The notes beneath the pieces are model-generated. The model was not told the origin of the DNA, did not search any database, and saw only the letters and a program-made list of their open reading frames with translations. Positions 6,878-15,155 of a DNA stretch of 37,260 nt are shown one piece after another; the first letter of the stretch is position 1, and each line of letters begins with the position of its first letter. The DNA comes from an uncultured Acidimicrobiaceae bacterium. Its GTDB lineage: Bacteria > Actinomycetota > Acidimicrobiia > Spongiisociales > UBA5794. The DNA lies in assembly GCA_947259365.1 (NCBI GenBank), contig CAMYMC010000049.1, forward strand, positions 1-37,260, in the 5' to 3' direction. Position numbers and translations under genes: made by a program.

Positions 6878-6894
6878 GACGGTACGCGACCGTC
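6878..6894. promoter_or_regulatory. Inverted repeat GACGGT-N5-ACCGTC
   Basis: A perfect 6-bp inverted repeat with a 5-bp spacer, 15 bp upstream of the 4-TM gene start, just before its -10-like box. Candidate operator for the two-gene membrane operon. Confidence 0.35.
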
Positions 6895-7016
6895 GCGTGG
6901 TGATGTCAGCGTCAGCGCCGCGTGGACGCAGATTCTGCGTGGTCTGTGCGCCCATCAATCGCCGTCGGTGTCGCCCGCCAGTTCGGATTCGAGTCCTGGC
7001 GCGGGAGTAGCCATCC

Positions 7017-9986
7017 CTAGAGAGCCATCGCTCTGCTCACGGCCTCGCTGAGTGATAGCCCCATGCCGTCCTCTTTCGCTCGTCGGTAGGCGGCGTCGCC
7101 GAGCTCACGCCGGACCAGCTCCTGATATTGACCACCCTCCAGCGGCAAGGCGATGATCCCGCCACGGGGATGGCTGCTGGCGGCGCCCGCCAGAACGGCA
7201 GCCGTCCCGGGGTGCCCGTCGAGGGCGGCCAGCACCGCCAGGCCCTCCAGCGCGGCGGCGGCATTCCCCGCATACCGTGACTTCGTCGAGATCGCCAGCC
7301 CGTCTGTGATGAGGCGACCGGCGACGTCCTGCTCCTGTGCGTGCAGCGCCAGGACGCCGGCCGCTACATACGCGTCCGCGAGGGTCGCCCCTTCTCCGTA
7401 GGTCTTCAACCGGTCGAGCGCAGCACGGACAATCGAGAGGCCCGTGCCGCCATCCCGACACACCCCGACGATCAGGCCTCGCACCAACTCGACCTCCGCC
7501 GCCACCTCTGCGAGCCCGCCGGCCTCGCATAAGCCGGACGCCTCCCGGCACCGCGACAGCGCCCGCTGATAATGATCGTCGGGTAGGTCGCCGGCATTGG
7601 GCACGCTCGGCCAGACCGAAGCCGCGGCGTTCATGAGAAGTGCAGAGGCGGTATGCAGCGGATCACCGGCATCTCTTCCAAGCCGAATCGCCCGCTCGGA
7701 ATGCTCCAATGCGTCGGTGTACGCGCCGTGCGCCAGGGCGGCTCTCGCGATCAGCACATGCGACCATGCCATCCCGCGTGCATGGTCGATCGCGGCGAAA
7801 CGCTCCACCGCTTCATCGAGCAACGTGCTCGCCCGGTCGTAGTCACCCCGCGTCGCCGAGAGGCTGCCCGCCGCGGCCAGCCCGACCGCGAGGACCCTCG
7901 TGCTCACCTGGTCCGTGCGTGCGGCCGCCAGCGCCGTGTCAACCCACTCACCGCCCTCCCGCACATGTCCGCTGACCGCCATGAACCAGTAGAGGGCAGC
8001 GGCCATCCGGAGGCAGGCCTCGGTCTCGCCGTGCAGCTGGAATGCGTCGTATACGGCGCGCAAGTTGTCGAACTCGTCGCTGAGGAGGCGATGCCATGCG
8101 GCGCTCTCGGGGAGCCTAGGAAAGACCCGCTCGACGAGATCTAGGTACCAGTTCTGGTAGCGACGGTCGAAGAGGTCCGCTTCACCATCTTCGGCCAGCT
8201 TCTTCGACGCATACTCACGGACGGTGCCGAGCAGGTGGAATCGCGCCCGACGGGTGGTCGGAAGGGCGATCACGAGGGACTTGTCGACAAGTCGACCGAG
8301 TTCGCCGGCGACCCGCTCTGGCGGCACGCGCTCATCGGAACAGATCGCTTCCACCGCCTCGAGTGTGAAGCTGCCGGCGAACACCGCGAGACGGCCCAAG
8401 AGGACCTGCTCGGATCTCGTGAGCAGTCGGTGGCTCCAGTCGAGTACCGCCTCCATCGTGCGGTGGTGGGGTGGGGCCGTGCGCTCGCCTTCGGTGAGCA
8501 TCGTCAAGCGATCCACCAGGCGCTCGGCCATCTGATCCACGTCCATTGACGCAGTCCGGGCCACAGCAAGCTCGATCGCGAGTGGAAGGCCATCGAGCCG
8601 GCGGCAAATGCGTCCGATGGCTTCGGCGTTGCCGGCGGTAACGGCAAAGTCCTGGCTGTGTGCAGTAGCCAGCTCGACGAACAGACGTCCACTCTCGTTC
8701 CCCGCGATGGACTCGGGTGTTGCGTCTTCGTCGGGCGGGAGTATTTCGAGCGGGCGGATTCTCCAAACCTGTTCACCGGGCAGTCGGAGCGGTTCGCGAC
8801 TCGTGACGAGGATTCGCAGCTCTGGGGCGCCCGACAGCAAGGTCTGCGCAACGGGAGCGATCTCGTCGATCATCTGCTCGCAGCCATCGAGCACCAGTAG
8901 AAGCCTCTTCCCCATGAGGTGATGAGTGATTTCTGTGATGAGTTCGCCGGCGAGGGGATCGGGAATACCGAACACGCGGGCGATCTCGATGGGAATGCGG
9001 GCAGGTTCGGTCACGGTCGCGAGGTCTACCCGCCAGGCGCCTGCGGAGAAACGATCCACCACCGCTGCGGCTACCTCGACGGCGAGCCGGCTCTTGCCGA
9101 TACCGCCCGGGCCGCACAAGGTGATCAGCCGCTTGCGGACGAGCTGCTGTTGGAGCGATTGCATGGCAGCCGCCCGACCGATGAACGGACCCAGACCGCG
9201 GGGTAGGTTGTCGTTCCGTCCTGCGACCGGTGGCGACCAGCGAAGGTCGGGATCGTGGTTTCGCACCATGTGCTCGATGTGCTGCAAACCGGGGCCAGGC
9301 TCGATGTCGAGCTCGGTGCGGAGGAGTGTCTGAAGCGCCTCGTAGGCCTGGAGCGCCTCACCCTGACGGCCGGCCCGATAGAGGGCGACCATCAGCTGCT
9401 TCCAGTGCTGCTCCCGGAGCGGGTGTTCGGCGACGAGAAGTCGCAGCTCGCCGACCAATTCGGCGTGGCGACCGAGCGCCAAGTCCGCCTCGATCCGGTC
9501 CTCGGTAGCCAGCGCCCGAATGTCGGCCAACCGAGTCAACTCGGGCTGGAGCGAGGCGATGTCGAGCAGGTCCTCGAACGGCGCAGCGCCCCATAGACTG
9601 AGCGCGTTGCTGAGCACCGACGATGCCATGCCCGGATTGCGGGAGACGAATTGCCGCCCCTGCCGAGCGAGCTGCTCGAAGCGCCGCACGTCGATCTCAC
9701 CGGCTTCGGCATCGAAGGTGTAGCCGCGGGGCACCGTCCGCAGCCGGGACGCTTCCCGCCCCAGCGCATGCCGGACGTCGGAAATGAACCGGTGCATACT
9801 CGTTCGGAGCCGTTGCGATGCGGCACCGCCCCACAGGTCATCGATGAGCCGGTCGGTCGCAACGACCTGCGGAGCGTTCATGACAAGAACCGCGAACACG
9901 GAGCGCTGCCGGTGCCCACCGAGGGCGACCGACTCGCCGGCCTCGGAGTAGACCTCCAGGGGACCATTGAGCAGGCGGACCTCCAT
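7017..9986 (-). CDS. SARP-family (AfsR-like) regulator with NB-ARC and TPR domains
   Basis: 989 aa. Domains in order: OmpR-type winged helix (about 1-92), bacterial transcriptional activation domain (about 98-243), STAND/NB-ARC ATPase from about 266 with Walker A GPGGIGKS (292-299), Walker B LLLVLDGCEQ, sensor ILVTSREPL and the GLPLAIELA motif, then a long helical TPR-like C-terminus. This is the AfsR/SARP layout: ATP-dependent oligomerisation controls DNA binding, and SARPs recruit RNA polymerase at direct repeats with 11-bp phasing. Such repeats are present at 10038-10067, beside this gene. ATG 9986 begins the DNA-binding domain; TACGAT lies 6 nt upstream, a leaderless layout. No polyketide or NRPS cluster is nearby, so it is probably a stand-alone regulator whose clearest target is the divergent beta-propeller gene. 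Confidence 0.9.
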   Translation of the reverse strand: MEVRLLNGPLEVYSEAGESVALGGHRQRSVFAVLVMNAPQVVATDRLIDDLWGGAASQRLRTSMHRFISDVRHALGREASRLRTVPRGYTFDAEAGEIDVRRFEQLARQGRQFVSRNPGMASSVLSNALSLWGAAPFEDLLDIASLQPELTRLADIRALATEDRIEADLALGRHAELVGELRLLVAEHPLREQHWKQLMVALYRAGRQGEALQAYEALQTLLRTELDIEPGPGLQHIEHMVRNHDPDLRWSPPVAGRNDNLPRGLGPFIGRAAAMQSLQQQLVRKRLITLCGPGGIGKSRLAVEVAAAVVDRFSAGAWRVDLATVTEPARIPIEIARVFGIPDPLAGELITEITHHLMGKRLLLVLDGCEQMIDEIAPVAQTLLSGAPELRILVTSREPLRLPGEQVWRIRPLEILPPDEDATPESIAGNESGRLFVELATAHSQDFAVTAGNAEAIGRICRRLDGLPLAIELAVARTASMDVDQMAERLVDRLTMLTEGERTAPPHHRTMEAVLDWSHRLLTRSEQVLLGRLAVFAGSFTLEAVEAICSDERVPPERVAGELGRLVDKSLVIALPTTRRARFHLLGTVREYASKKLAEDGEADLFDRRYQNWYLDLVERVFPRLPESAAWHRLLSDEFDNLRAVYDAFQLHGETEACLRMAAALYWFMAVSGHVREGGEWVDTALAAARTDQVSTRVLAVGLAAAGSLSATRGDYDRASTLLDEAVERFAAIDHARGMAWSHVLIARAALAHGAYTDALEHSERAIRLGRDAGDPLHTASALLMNAAASVWPSVPNAGDLPDDHYQRALSRCREASGLCEAGGLAEVAAEVELVRGLIVGVCRDGGTGLSIVRAALDRLKTYGEGATLADAYVAAGVLALHAQEQDVAGRLITDGLAISTKSRYAGNAAAALEGLAVLAALDGHPGTAAVLAGAASSHPRGGIIALPLEGGQYQELVRRELGDAAYRRAKEDGMGLSLSEAVSRAMAL

Positions 9987-9992
9987 GCGTCG

Positions 9993-9998
9993 ATCGTA
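9993..9998 (-). promoter_or_regulatory. -10 box TACGAT, leaderless layout (SARP gene)
   Basis: Six nt before the ATG at 9986. Confidence 0.5.
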
Positions 9999-10037
9999 AC
10001 TGCGCCACCACGAACGCGATCTGCCCCGCAGGCGGAG

Positions 10038-10067
10038 CACTCAGCGGCCACTCAGCAACTGGTCAGC
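10038..10067 (+). promoter_or_regulatory. Three 11-bp-phased repeats, probable SARP binding site
   Basis: CACTCAGC at 10038-10045 and 10049-10056, and TGGTCAGC at 10060-10067: the core TCAGC recurs three times at exactly 11-bp intervals. A -10-like CACACT (10077-10082) lies 9 bp after the last repeat, close to the spacing known for SARP-activated promoters. The plus-strand gene at 10149 is the expected target. Confidence 0.6.
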
Positions 10068-10148
10068 CGCTCTCCCCACACTGGACACACAGGCGCGCGG
10101 CGACTCCGACCCCGCGAGTTTGTCGTCGGACACAAGGGAGGACAGGGA

Positions 10149-11117
10149 ATGCGCAAACTGACAACCGCGATCATCTCACTCGTCTGTCTGATGGCGTTCA
10201 CGATCCCGGCAACGGCCGGCGATCGGTTCCCGTCCGAGATTGATCTTCCCGATGGATTCTTTCCTGAGGGAATCGCCATCGGACGAGGATCGACGTTCTA
10301 TGTCGGATCGCTGGTGGACGGCACCATCTACAAAGGCGATCTGAGAACCGGAGAAGGCGCCGTGTTCACCGATCCCACCGGGCCTTTCCCGTTCACCACC
10401 GTCGGACTCAATGTTGATCAACACAACCGGGTGTGGGCCGCCGGAGCTGCGGCGGGCACCGGCCGCGTGTTCGACGGCGACACAGGTGAGGTCCTCGCCA
10501 CGTACGAGTTCACAAGTCCGGGTGAGTCGTTGATCAACGACGTCATCGTCACGAACGACGCGGCCTGGTTCACCGACTCGGGCACCGATGACTGCGACAT
10601 GGGCGGGCTTTGTTTCATCGGCGAGACGCGCGTCTTCAAGGTCGTGCTCGGATCGGGGGGTTCGCTGCCCGATCCCGGCGACCCCGCCGCGGTCGTGGAG
10701 ATCGCAGTTGATGTCGAAGATGTCTATTTCTCGAACTTGAACGGCATTGAGACGATGCCCGGAGGGGCGGAGCTGGTCCTCGTCCACAACGAACTCGGTT
10801 CCTTGTATCGCGCGGACCCCGAGACCGGGGATGCGACTCTCATGTACGGGCCGCCGAACGATCCGCCACTCGAGGGACCCGACGGCGTGGTCCGGAGCGG
10901 GAACACGCTCTACGTCGTCGAGAACGCTGCGAGCAGGATCGCCGTCATCGACATCGATATGTCGACCGGCCTCGGCTCCTTGCAGGAGACCCTGGAGGTG
11001 AACGGTGCACAGACACCGTCGACGGCAGCCGTGTTCGGGTCGAACGTCTACACCGTCGACGCCCGGCTCCGCACACCGTTTGTGGGTCCGTACAAGGTGT
11101 TCCGCGTCGAGCGCTGA
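10149..11117 (+). CDS. Secreted SMP-30/NHL-type beta-propeller protein
   Basis: 322 aa. A signal peptide (Lys, hydrophobic core, cleavage near PATAG) precedes six-bladed propeller-like repeats, with motifs such as LPDGFFPEGIAIGRGSTFYV, GLNVDQHNRVWAA and GPDGVVRSGNTLYVVE. Related proteins are SMP-30/gluconolactonase-like lactonases or structural propellers; metal ligands cannot be assigned with confidence. The ATG has GGGAGGACAGGG upstream. A short Cys pair (DDCDMGGLCF) could form a disulfide outside the cell. The gene diverges from the SARP regulator and has a SARP-like repeat array in front, so it is probably an activated, exported product. Confidence 0.8.
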   Translation: MRKLTTAIISLVCLMAFTIPATAGDRFPSEIDLPDGFFPEGIAIGRGSTFYVGSLVDGTIYKGDLRTGEGAVFTDPTGPFPFTTVGLNVDQHNRVWAAGAAAGTGRVFDGDTGEVLATYEFTSPGESLINDVIVTNDAAWFTDSGTDDCDMGGLCFIGETRVFKVVLGSGGSLPDPGDPAAVVEIAVDVEDVYFSNLNGIETMPGGAELVLVHNELGSLYRADPETGDATLMYGPPNDPPLEGPDGVVRSGNTLYVVENAASRIAVIDIDMSTGLGSLQETLEVNGAQTPSTAAVFGSNVYTVDARLRTPFVGPYKVFRVER

Positions 11118-11118
11118 G

Positions 11119-11256
11119 GAGGTCGCCGATCTCACGGTGCGGATACCGACCGAAGGTTTCTTCCGTCTCGTTGGCCCGCTGATGAAGGTCAGCGGAGCTG
11201 CGAACCGACGCAACGCCCGGTTCGCCGAAAACCTCAAGACGCTCCTAGAGGATTGA
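11119..11256 (+). pseudogene. SRPBCC C-terminal remnant
   Basis: The frame ending at 11256 encodes VRIPTEGFFRLVGPLM followed by KVSGAANRRNARFAENLKTL. This matches the C-terminal ~40 residues of the SRPBCC protein at 3750-4178 at about 31 of 39 positions and ends at the same place, with a stop. The N-terminal ~100 residues are absent: the homology begins just after the stop of the beta-propeller gene. The remnant has no plausible start of its own. It looks like the scar of a deletion or recombination that removed the front of a paralogue. Confidence 0.75.
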
Positions 11257-11358
11257 GCGCTCGGCCGTTGAGCTGGCCTAGGTGATCCGTACACCCGTTT
11301 CGATTTTCTTAATGGGAACTCGGGACTAGACCGTCGGGTCCGGCGGTTGCCTCCTCAC

Positions 11359-12285
11359 ATGACCAACACATCGACTCCTGCTGACACCGGACGCGACGAC
11401 GGCTCTGCGCCCGACTCGCTCGTGCGCCAACTGATCGCCCGCATCACACGCCTCGAGATCATCGTCGCGGCGGTGATCTCGGTGGTCATCCTGTCGCTGG
11501 TTCTCATCGAGCCGAGAATCCTCGAAGCGCCGTTCGAGAACGAGCGGACCCTCCTGTTCACGTTTGGCGGAACGGCCCTCGCGGCGATCGCCTTCGTTGT
11601 CATGCTCCGGCTCCGCGTGCCCGCGGTCGTGAGGGTGATCGTGTTGGTGGTGCCGTTCGTGATCGTCAACTGGTGGCTGATCTCGCCGTACTTCATCGAC
11701 GACGTGGCCGACGAGGGGTTCTCGGCGTCGATCTCCGAGCAGCTCGCCACTGCCGACGAAACTCCCGTCGCCCCCGCCGCCTCCGCTACGCCGGAGGTCG
11801 AAGAGGAGTCCACGACCGGCTCAGCTCTACCGGCGACCGAGGCTCCTCCGCCCACCGAGGCCGCCGAGGAAGAGCCGGTCCGGGAGGGGCCACCGGCGAC
11901 CGAGGCACCGACGGAAGAGGAGCTGCCGCCTCCCCCTTCGCCCAGCGGACCCGTGCTGCTCGGGGCCGGTCAGTTCGTCGGCCTTGCCGGCCATTCGGGC
12001 ACCGGCGATGCCGGCATCTTCCAGAACCCTGATGGGTCGCTGGTACTCCGCTTCGAGAACTTCGACATCCAAAACGGTCCCGACCTCGAGGTGTACCTCG
12101 TGCCGGGACCCGACCAGACCTCCCTCTCGGAGGGCTCGATCCATCTCGGCGCGCTCAAGGGCAACATTGGCGACCAGAACTACGAACTGCCGCCAGGCAC
12201 CGAGCTCGTCCCGGGCGCGTACACGGCCCTCGTATGGTGCGAGGCGTTCAGCGTCGAGTTCGTCGGCGCCACGATCGTCGTCTGA
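11359..12285 (+). CDS. Membrane-anchored DM13-domain protein
   Basis: 308 aa. Three TM helices at about 33-50, 63-83 and 90-108 are followed by a low-complexity Ala/Pro/Glu/Thr linker (about 130-197) and a DM13 domain (about 198-308). The domain shows the typical DLEVYLVPGPD and LKGNIGDQNYELP stretches and the late Trp-Cys (Cys294) before EFVGATIV. DM13 domains are proposed to act in extracytoplasmic redox or electron transfer through the conserved Cys. The long linker would carry the domain away from the membrane. ATG 11359 is taken; a TTG 12 nt upstream is also open. No good ribosome-binding site is seen. Confidence 0.8.
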   Translation: MTNTSTPADTGRDDGSAPDSLVRQLIARITRLEIIVAAVISVVILSLVLIEPRILEAPFENERTLLFTFGGTALAAIAFVVMLRLRVPAVVRVIVLVVPFVIVNWWLISPYFIDDVADEGFSASISEQLATADETPVAPAASATPEVEEESTTGSALPATEAPPPTEAAEEEPVREGPPATEAPTEEELPPPPSPSGPVLLGAGQFVGLAGHSGTGDAGIFQNPDGSLVLRFENFDIQNGPDLEVYLVPGPDQTSLSEGSIHLGALKGNIGDQNYELPPGTELVPGAYTALVWCEAFSVEFVGATIVV

Positions 12286-12522
12286 GTCCAGGCGCGCGCT
12301 TACAGGCGAACGCGAACGATCCCGCAGGGTTCGCCGGGTTCGCCGACAACTGGGATCCCGGACTCGATGGGAACTCGCGTGGCGAACCGAAGGCGACGCT
12401 CACCTCTGGCTCATTCGCAACCTGTTCGTCACTCGGTTGTTGCAGGGCGTCTCGGGAGTGGGCTCCCGTGTGCGCTGCACCACCTGCGAAGATCGCGCAT
12501 GACGCGACCCGACGGAGCTGAC

Positions 12523-13398
12523 ATGGCATCAGACAGCGTGACAGTGGTGGGCCTCGGCCTGATGGGTTCGGCCCTCGCACGAGCGGCCGTCGCCGCTGGA
12601 CTCGGCGTCACGGTTTGGAACCGAAGCGCTTCGAAGGCTCGGGCGTTCGCCGATGGACCCGCCCGGGTTGCCTCGACGATCGAAGAGGCCGTCGACGCGA
12701 GCGATGTTGTCGTCGTCTGCGTCCGCGACCACGACGCGACCAACGAGGCGCTCCGCACATCGACGGTCGAGGAGCGACTCGCCGGCAAGGTGATCGTGCA
12801 GCTCTCGACGGGCACCCCGACCGAGGCGCGCGAAGCGGCGACCTGGGCCGCCAGCGTCGGTGCCGAGTACCTCGACGGTTCGATCATGGGCTTCCCGCAG
12901 GACATCGGGACCGACGGCCTCGTCATCCTGTACGGCGGCGAGCAGGCGTCGTTCGAACGGTGCAAGCTCGTCGCCGCGGCCTTCGGTGGCACCGCCATGC
13001 GTATCGGGAGCACCCCGGGGAGCGCGGCGGCCCTGGACAACGCCCTGCTGTCGATCTACTTCGGCTTCCTGTTCGGTGTATTGAGCGGCGCAGCGATCTG
13101 TGATGCCGAAGGGATCCCGCTCGATGCGTTCAAGGACGTTGGCAGCTCGATGATGCCGATCTTCGGCGGAATCCTCGATCGGTCGGTGGACATGATTGTC
13201 AGTGACGCATACGAGTCCGAACACAGCACTCTCCACACGAGTTGGGGAGCGATGTCCCAGATTGCAGCGGTGGTTCGGGACGCCGGGCTCGACGATCGAT
13301 TCGTTGAGTGCATGCGAAGCTACGCCGCTGAGGCCATCGATGCCGGACACGGCGCGCTCGGCAACGCCGTGTTGTTCAAGCACCTACGCCGCAGGTGA
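12523..13398 (+). CDS. Imine-reductase-like NAD(P)-dependent dehydrogenase
   Basis: 291 aa. The N-terminal Rossmann motif VVGLGLMGSALARA is followed by a helical domain, as in beta-hydroxyacid dehydrogenases. The usual catalytic Lys is missing: the segment reads GSAAALDNALLSIYFG, with Asp172 in the place where imine reductases carry a catalytic Asp or Tyr. The layout thus fits the IRED branch, which reduces cyclic imines with NADPH, better than 3-hydroxyisobutyrate dehydrogenase. ATG 12523 has GGAG 6 nt upstream; ATG 12499 is an alternative. It is transcribed alone or after the DM13 gene (237-bp gap). Confidence 0.75.
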   Translation: MASDSVTVVGLGLMGSALARAAVAAGLGVTVWNRSASKARAFADGPARVASTIEEAVDASDVVVVCVRDHDATNEALRTSTVEERLAGKVIVQLSTGTPTEAREAATWAASVGAEYLDGSIMGFPQDIGTDGLVILYGGEQASFERCKLVAAAFGGTAMRIGSTPGSAAALDNALLSIYFGFLFGVLSGAAICDAEGIPLDAFKDVGSSMMPIFGGILDRSVDMIVSDAYESEHSTLHTSWGAMSQIAAVVRDAGLDDRFVECMRSYAAEAIDAGHGALGNAVLFKHLRRR

Positions 13399-13875
13399 GA
13401 CGGCGGAGGCCTGGCAAGAACCACTCCCTTGGTGATGCCCCACCGACGCGGTGCGGCCAAGGCGGACTGCAGGCCATGGAGCCTCGTTCTACCGACTTCA
13501 CCACCGAGACTCACGAATCGCCACCGCATGCGGGTGGAGGAGAAGGTCACCAGCACACACAACGGCACACATCCGCTTGCGGACGTACTGGTCGCGTCGA
13601 CGATCAGAGAGGCGCAGCCGAACCGCAGAGTGTCTACCGGCCTACGGTTGCGGCGTGGGAGTTGTCGTGCTCCTATCCGACGAGGCCGACGTCAATGACG
13701 TGCTGAGGCGGTACGAGGCGAGGTTCAGGGTCAACCCTGCCGTCAACGAATGACCAGGTGCGGGCTCGGCGGCGCTTGTGCGACTGCAACCGACCTGCAT
13801 CCCAACTCCAGACAACTCGACGTGCGGCTTTGTATTGCTGGGGAGGCTCCGGAGCCCCGTCGAGTGCATCGCGTT
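13399..13875. other. Gene-poor stretch between convergent genes
   Basis: No firm gene. A GTG-started 32-codon frame at 13655-13753 (GVVVLLSDEADVNDVLRRYE at its start) looks protein-like but lacks a ribosome-binding site. A 12-bp palindrome GGCTCCGGAGCC at 13845-13856 lies 20 bp beyond the K+ channel stop and may help end its transcript. Confidence 0.4.
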
Positions 13876-14688
13876 TCAAACGGCGAGTTCGATACCGCAG
13901 GCGTCACAGAAGCGGGCCGTCTCGGAGTGCACCGCCGATCCGCAGTTGCGGCAGGATTCCTCACGAGGGCGTCGAGCGGTGACAACTTCGGCCGACACGA
14001 TGCCGGTCGGCACGGCGATCACGCTGTAGCCCGTGATCATCAGCATCGCTGCGAGCACCTGGCCCAACGGCGTCGACGGCGCGATGTCACCAAACCCGAC
14101 GGTGCTCATCGTGACGATCGACCAGTAGAGCCCACGGAACATCGAGTCGTACCCGTTCTCCGGGCCTTCGACCAAGTACATCGTCGATCCGACGATGACG
14201 TTGACGAGCAGGACGACGATCAGGAACACGATGATCTTGCGCGAGCTCGCTCTGACGGCGCGCACCAGGTAGTTCGCTTCGCTGATGAAGCGGGCCATCT
14301 TCAAGACCCGGAACACCCGCAACAGACGCAGCGAGCGAATCACGAGCAGCGACTGCGCTCCGGGAAGGATCACGCTGAGGTACACCGGCAGGATCGCCAG
14401 CAGGTCCACGACGCCGAAGAAGCTGCGGGCGTACCGCCATTTGTTGCCCACGGTGACGAGCCGGGCGACATACTCGATCGTGAACAGAATCGTGATGATC
14501 CATTCGAGGACGAGGAAGAGTGTGTCGTAGCGGGCCTCGATCTCTTCGACCGTCTCGAGCATGACGAGCAACACGCTGAGCGCGATGAGTGCCAGCAGGC
14601 CGACGTCGAACGCTCGGGACTCCGGCGTGTTGTGGTCGAAGATGATGTGGCGGACCCGCTCCCGCCAACCCGTTGCGGTGGTCTGCAC
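13876..14688 (-). CDS. Voltage-gated potassium channel with C-terminal zinc ribbon
   Basis: 270 aa of the six-TM ion-transport family. An S4 voltage sensor has regularly spaced Arg (IRSLRLLRVFRVLKMARF), a pore helix follows, and the selectivity filter is STVGFGD, a K+-type signature. After S6 (ITGYSVIAVPTGIVSAEVV) the tail carries two CxxCG knuckles (RNCGSAV and DACGIEL, preceded by the paired Cys), a small zinc ribbon in the cytoplasm. Such a tail could assist tetramer assembly or sense metal or redox state. It starts with GTG at 14688; TACGCT lies 6 nt upstream, a leaderless layout. It is transcribed alone. Confidence 0.92.
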   Translation of the reverse strand: MQTTATGWRERVRHIIFDHNTPESRAFDVGLLALIALSVLLVMLETVEEIEARYDTLFLVLEWIITILFTIEYVARLVTVGNKWRYARSFFGVVDLLAILPVYLSVILPGAQSLLVIRSLRLLRVFRVLKMARFISEANYLVRAVRASSRKIIVFLIVVLLVNVIVGSTMYLVEGPENGYDSMFRGLYWSIVTMSTVGFGDIAPSTPLGQVLAAMLMITGYSVIAVPTGIVSAEVVTARRPREESCRNCGSAVHSETARFCDACGIELAV

Positions 14689-15155
14689 CCGGCCAGCGTA
14701 GGTCGAGGACTCCGCCCCATCGTGGCTTGTCGCAAGGTGCTCGAACGTCGCTGGATGGCGTCGTGACTGCAGCCGAATGGCAACTCAGCTCCGGGTGCTG
14801 CACGTGACCTCATGGACTGGCTGCCACGACACGTCCGCCTACGCCCAGTTCGGGCGTACTGGACGTAGTCAGACGACAGCCGATGTCGCCGAAGGATGCC
14901 GCCTGCCAAGCGACAGGGTTCGAGTCACGGCGCACGTGCGACGTCGTCGAAACGAGTACGACGAATCCCCTGCAACGGCGGGCTTCGTCAGTTCTGACGT
15001 TCGGCCCACTACCTGGACCGGAGGACTGCAACCGCCCAACGGTGCGGGGCGCTGCGGCCATGTGTTGCCAGGCGTCGCACGCTTGCTGATTCGTGCACGA
15101 CGCTATCCCAGACGCAGCGCACCACGGAGCTGCGTCGGCGGGTGCGCTGCATGCC
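14689..15155. other. Gene-free stretch between two membrane-protein genes
   Basis: Apart from the K+ channel promoter box at 14695-14700, I see no supported gene. A weak tRNA-like string (CTGCCAAGC then GGGTTCGAGTC near 14908-14930) does not fold into a full tRNA. Confidence 0.5.
14695..14700 (-). promoter_or_regulatory. -10 box TACGCT, leaderless layout (K+ channel)
   Basis: Six nt before the GTG at 14688. Confidence 0.5.

Noticed and set aside
6970..7010. Possible tRNA 3' end (GGATTCGAGTCC)
   Set aside because: The position before TTCGAGT is A opposite C, so no T-stem forms. The region is better read as a weak GCCAG/CTGGC hairpin.
11137..11256. The SRPBCC remnant as an expressed mini-gene starting at GTG 11137
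   Set aside because: The GAGGAGG upstream is about 14 nt away, too far for a usual start, and the encoded piece lacks the fold core.
11300..11325. Possible SigB/F-type promoter (GTTT then GGGAAC) before the DM13 gene
   Set aside because: The spacer is 13 bp, shorter than the 15-17 bp expected, and the second box is a poor match.
13655..13753. 32-codon GTG-started frame
   Set aside because: Plausible composition but no ribosome-binding site, promoter box or homology; not called as a gene.
14900..14945. Possible tRNA-Gly-like sequence (CTGCCAA loop followed by GGGTTCGAGTC)
   Set aside because: The T-stem does not pair, the variable region is too short and no acceptor partner is found; probably chance.
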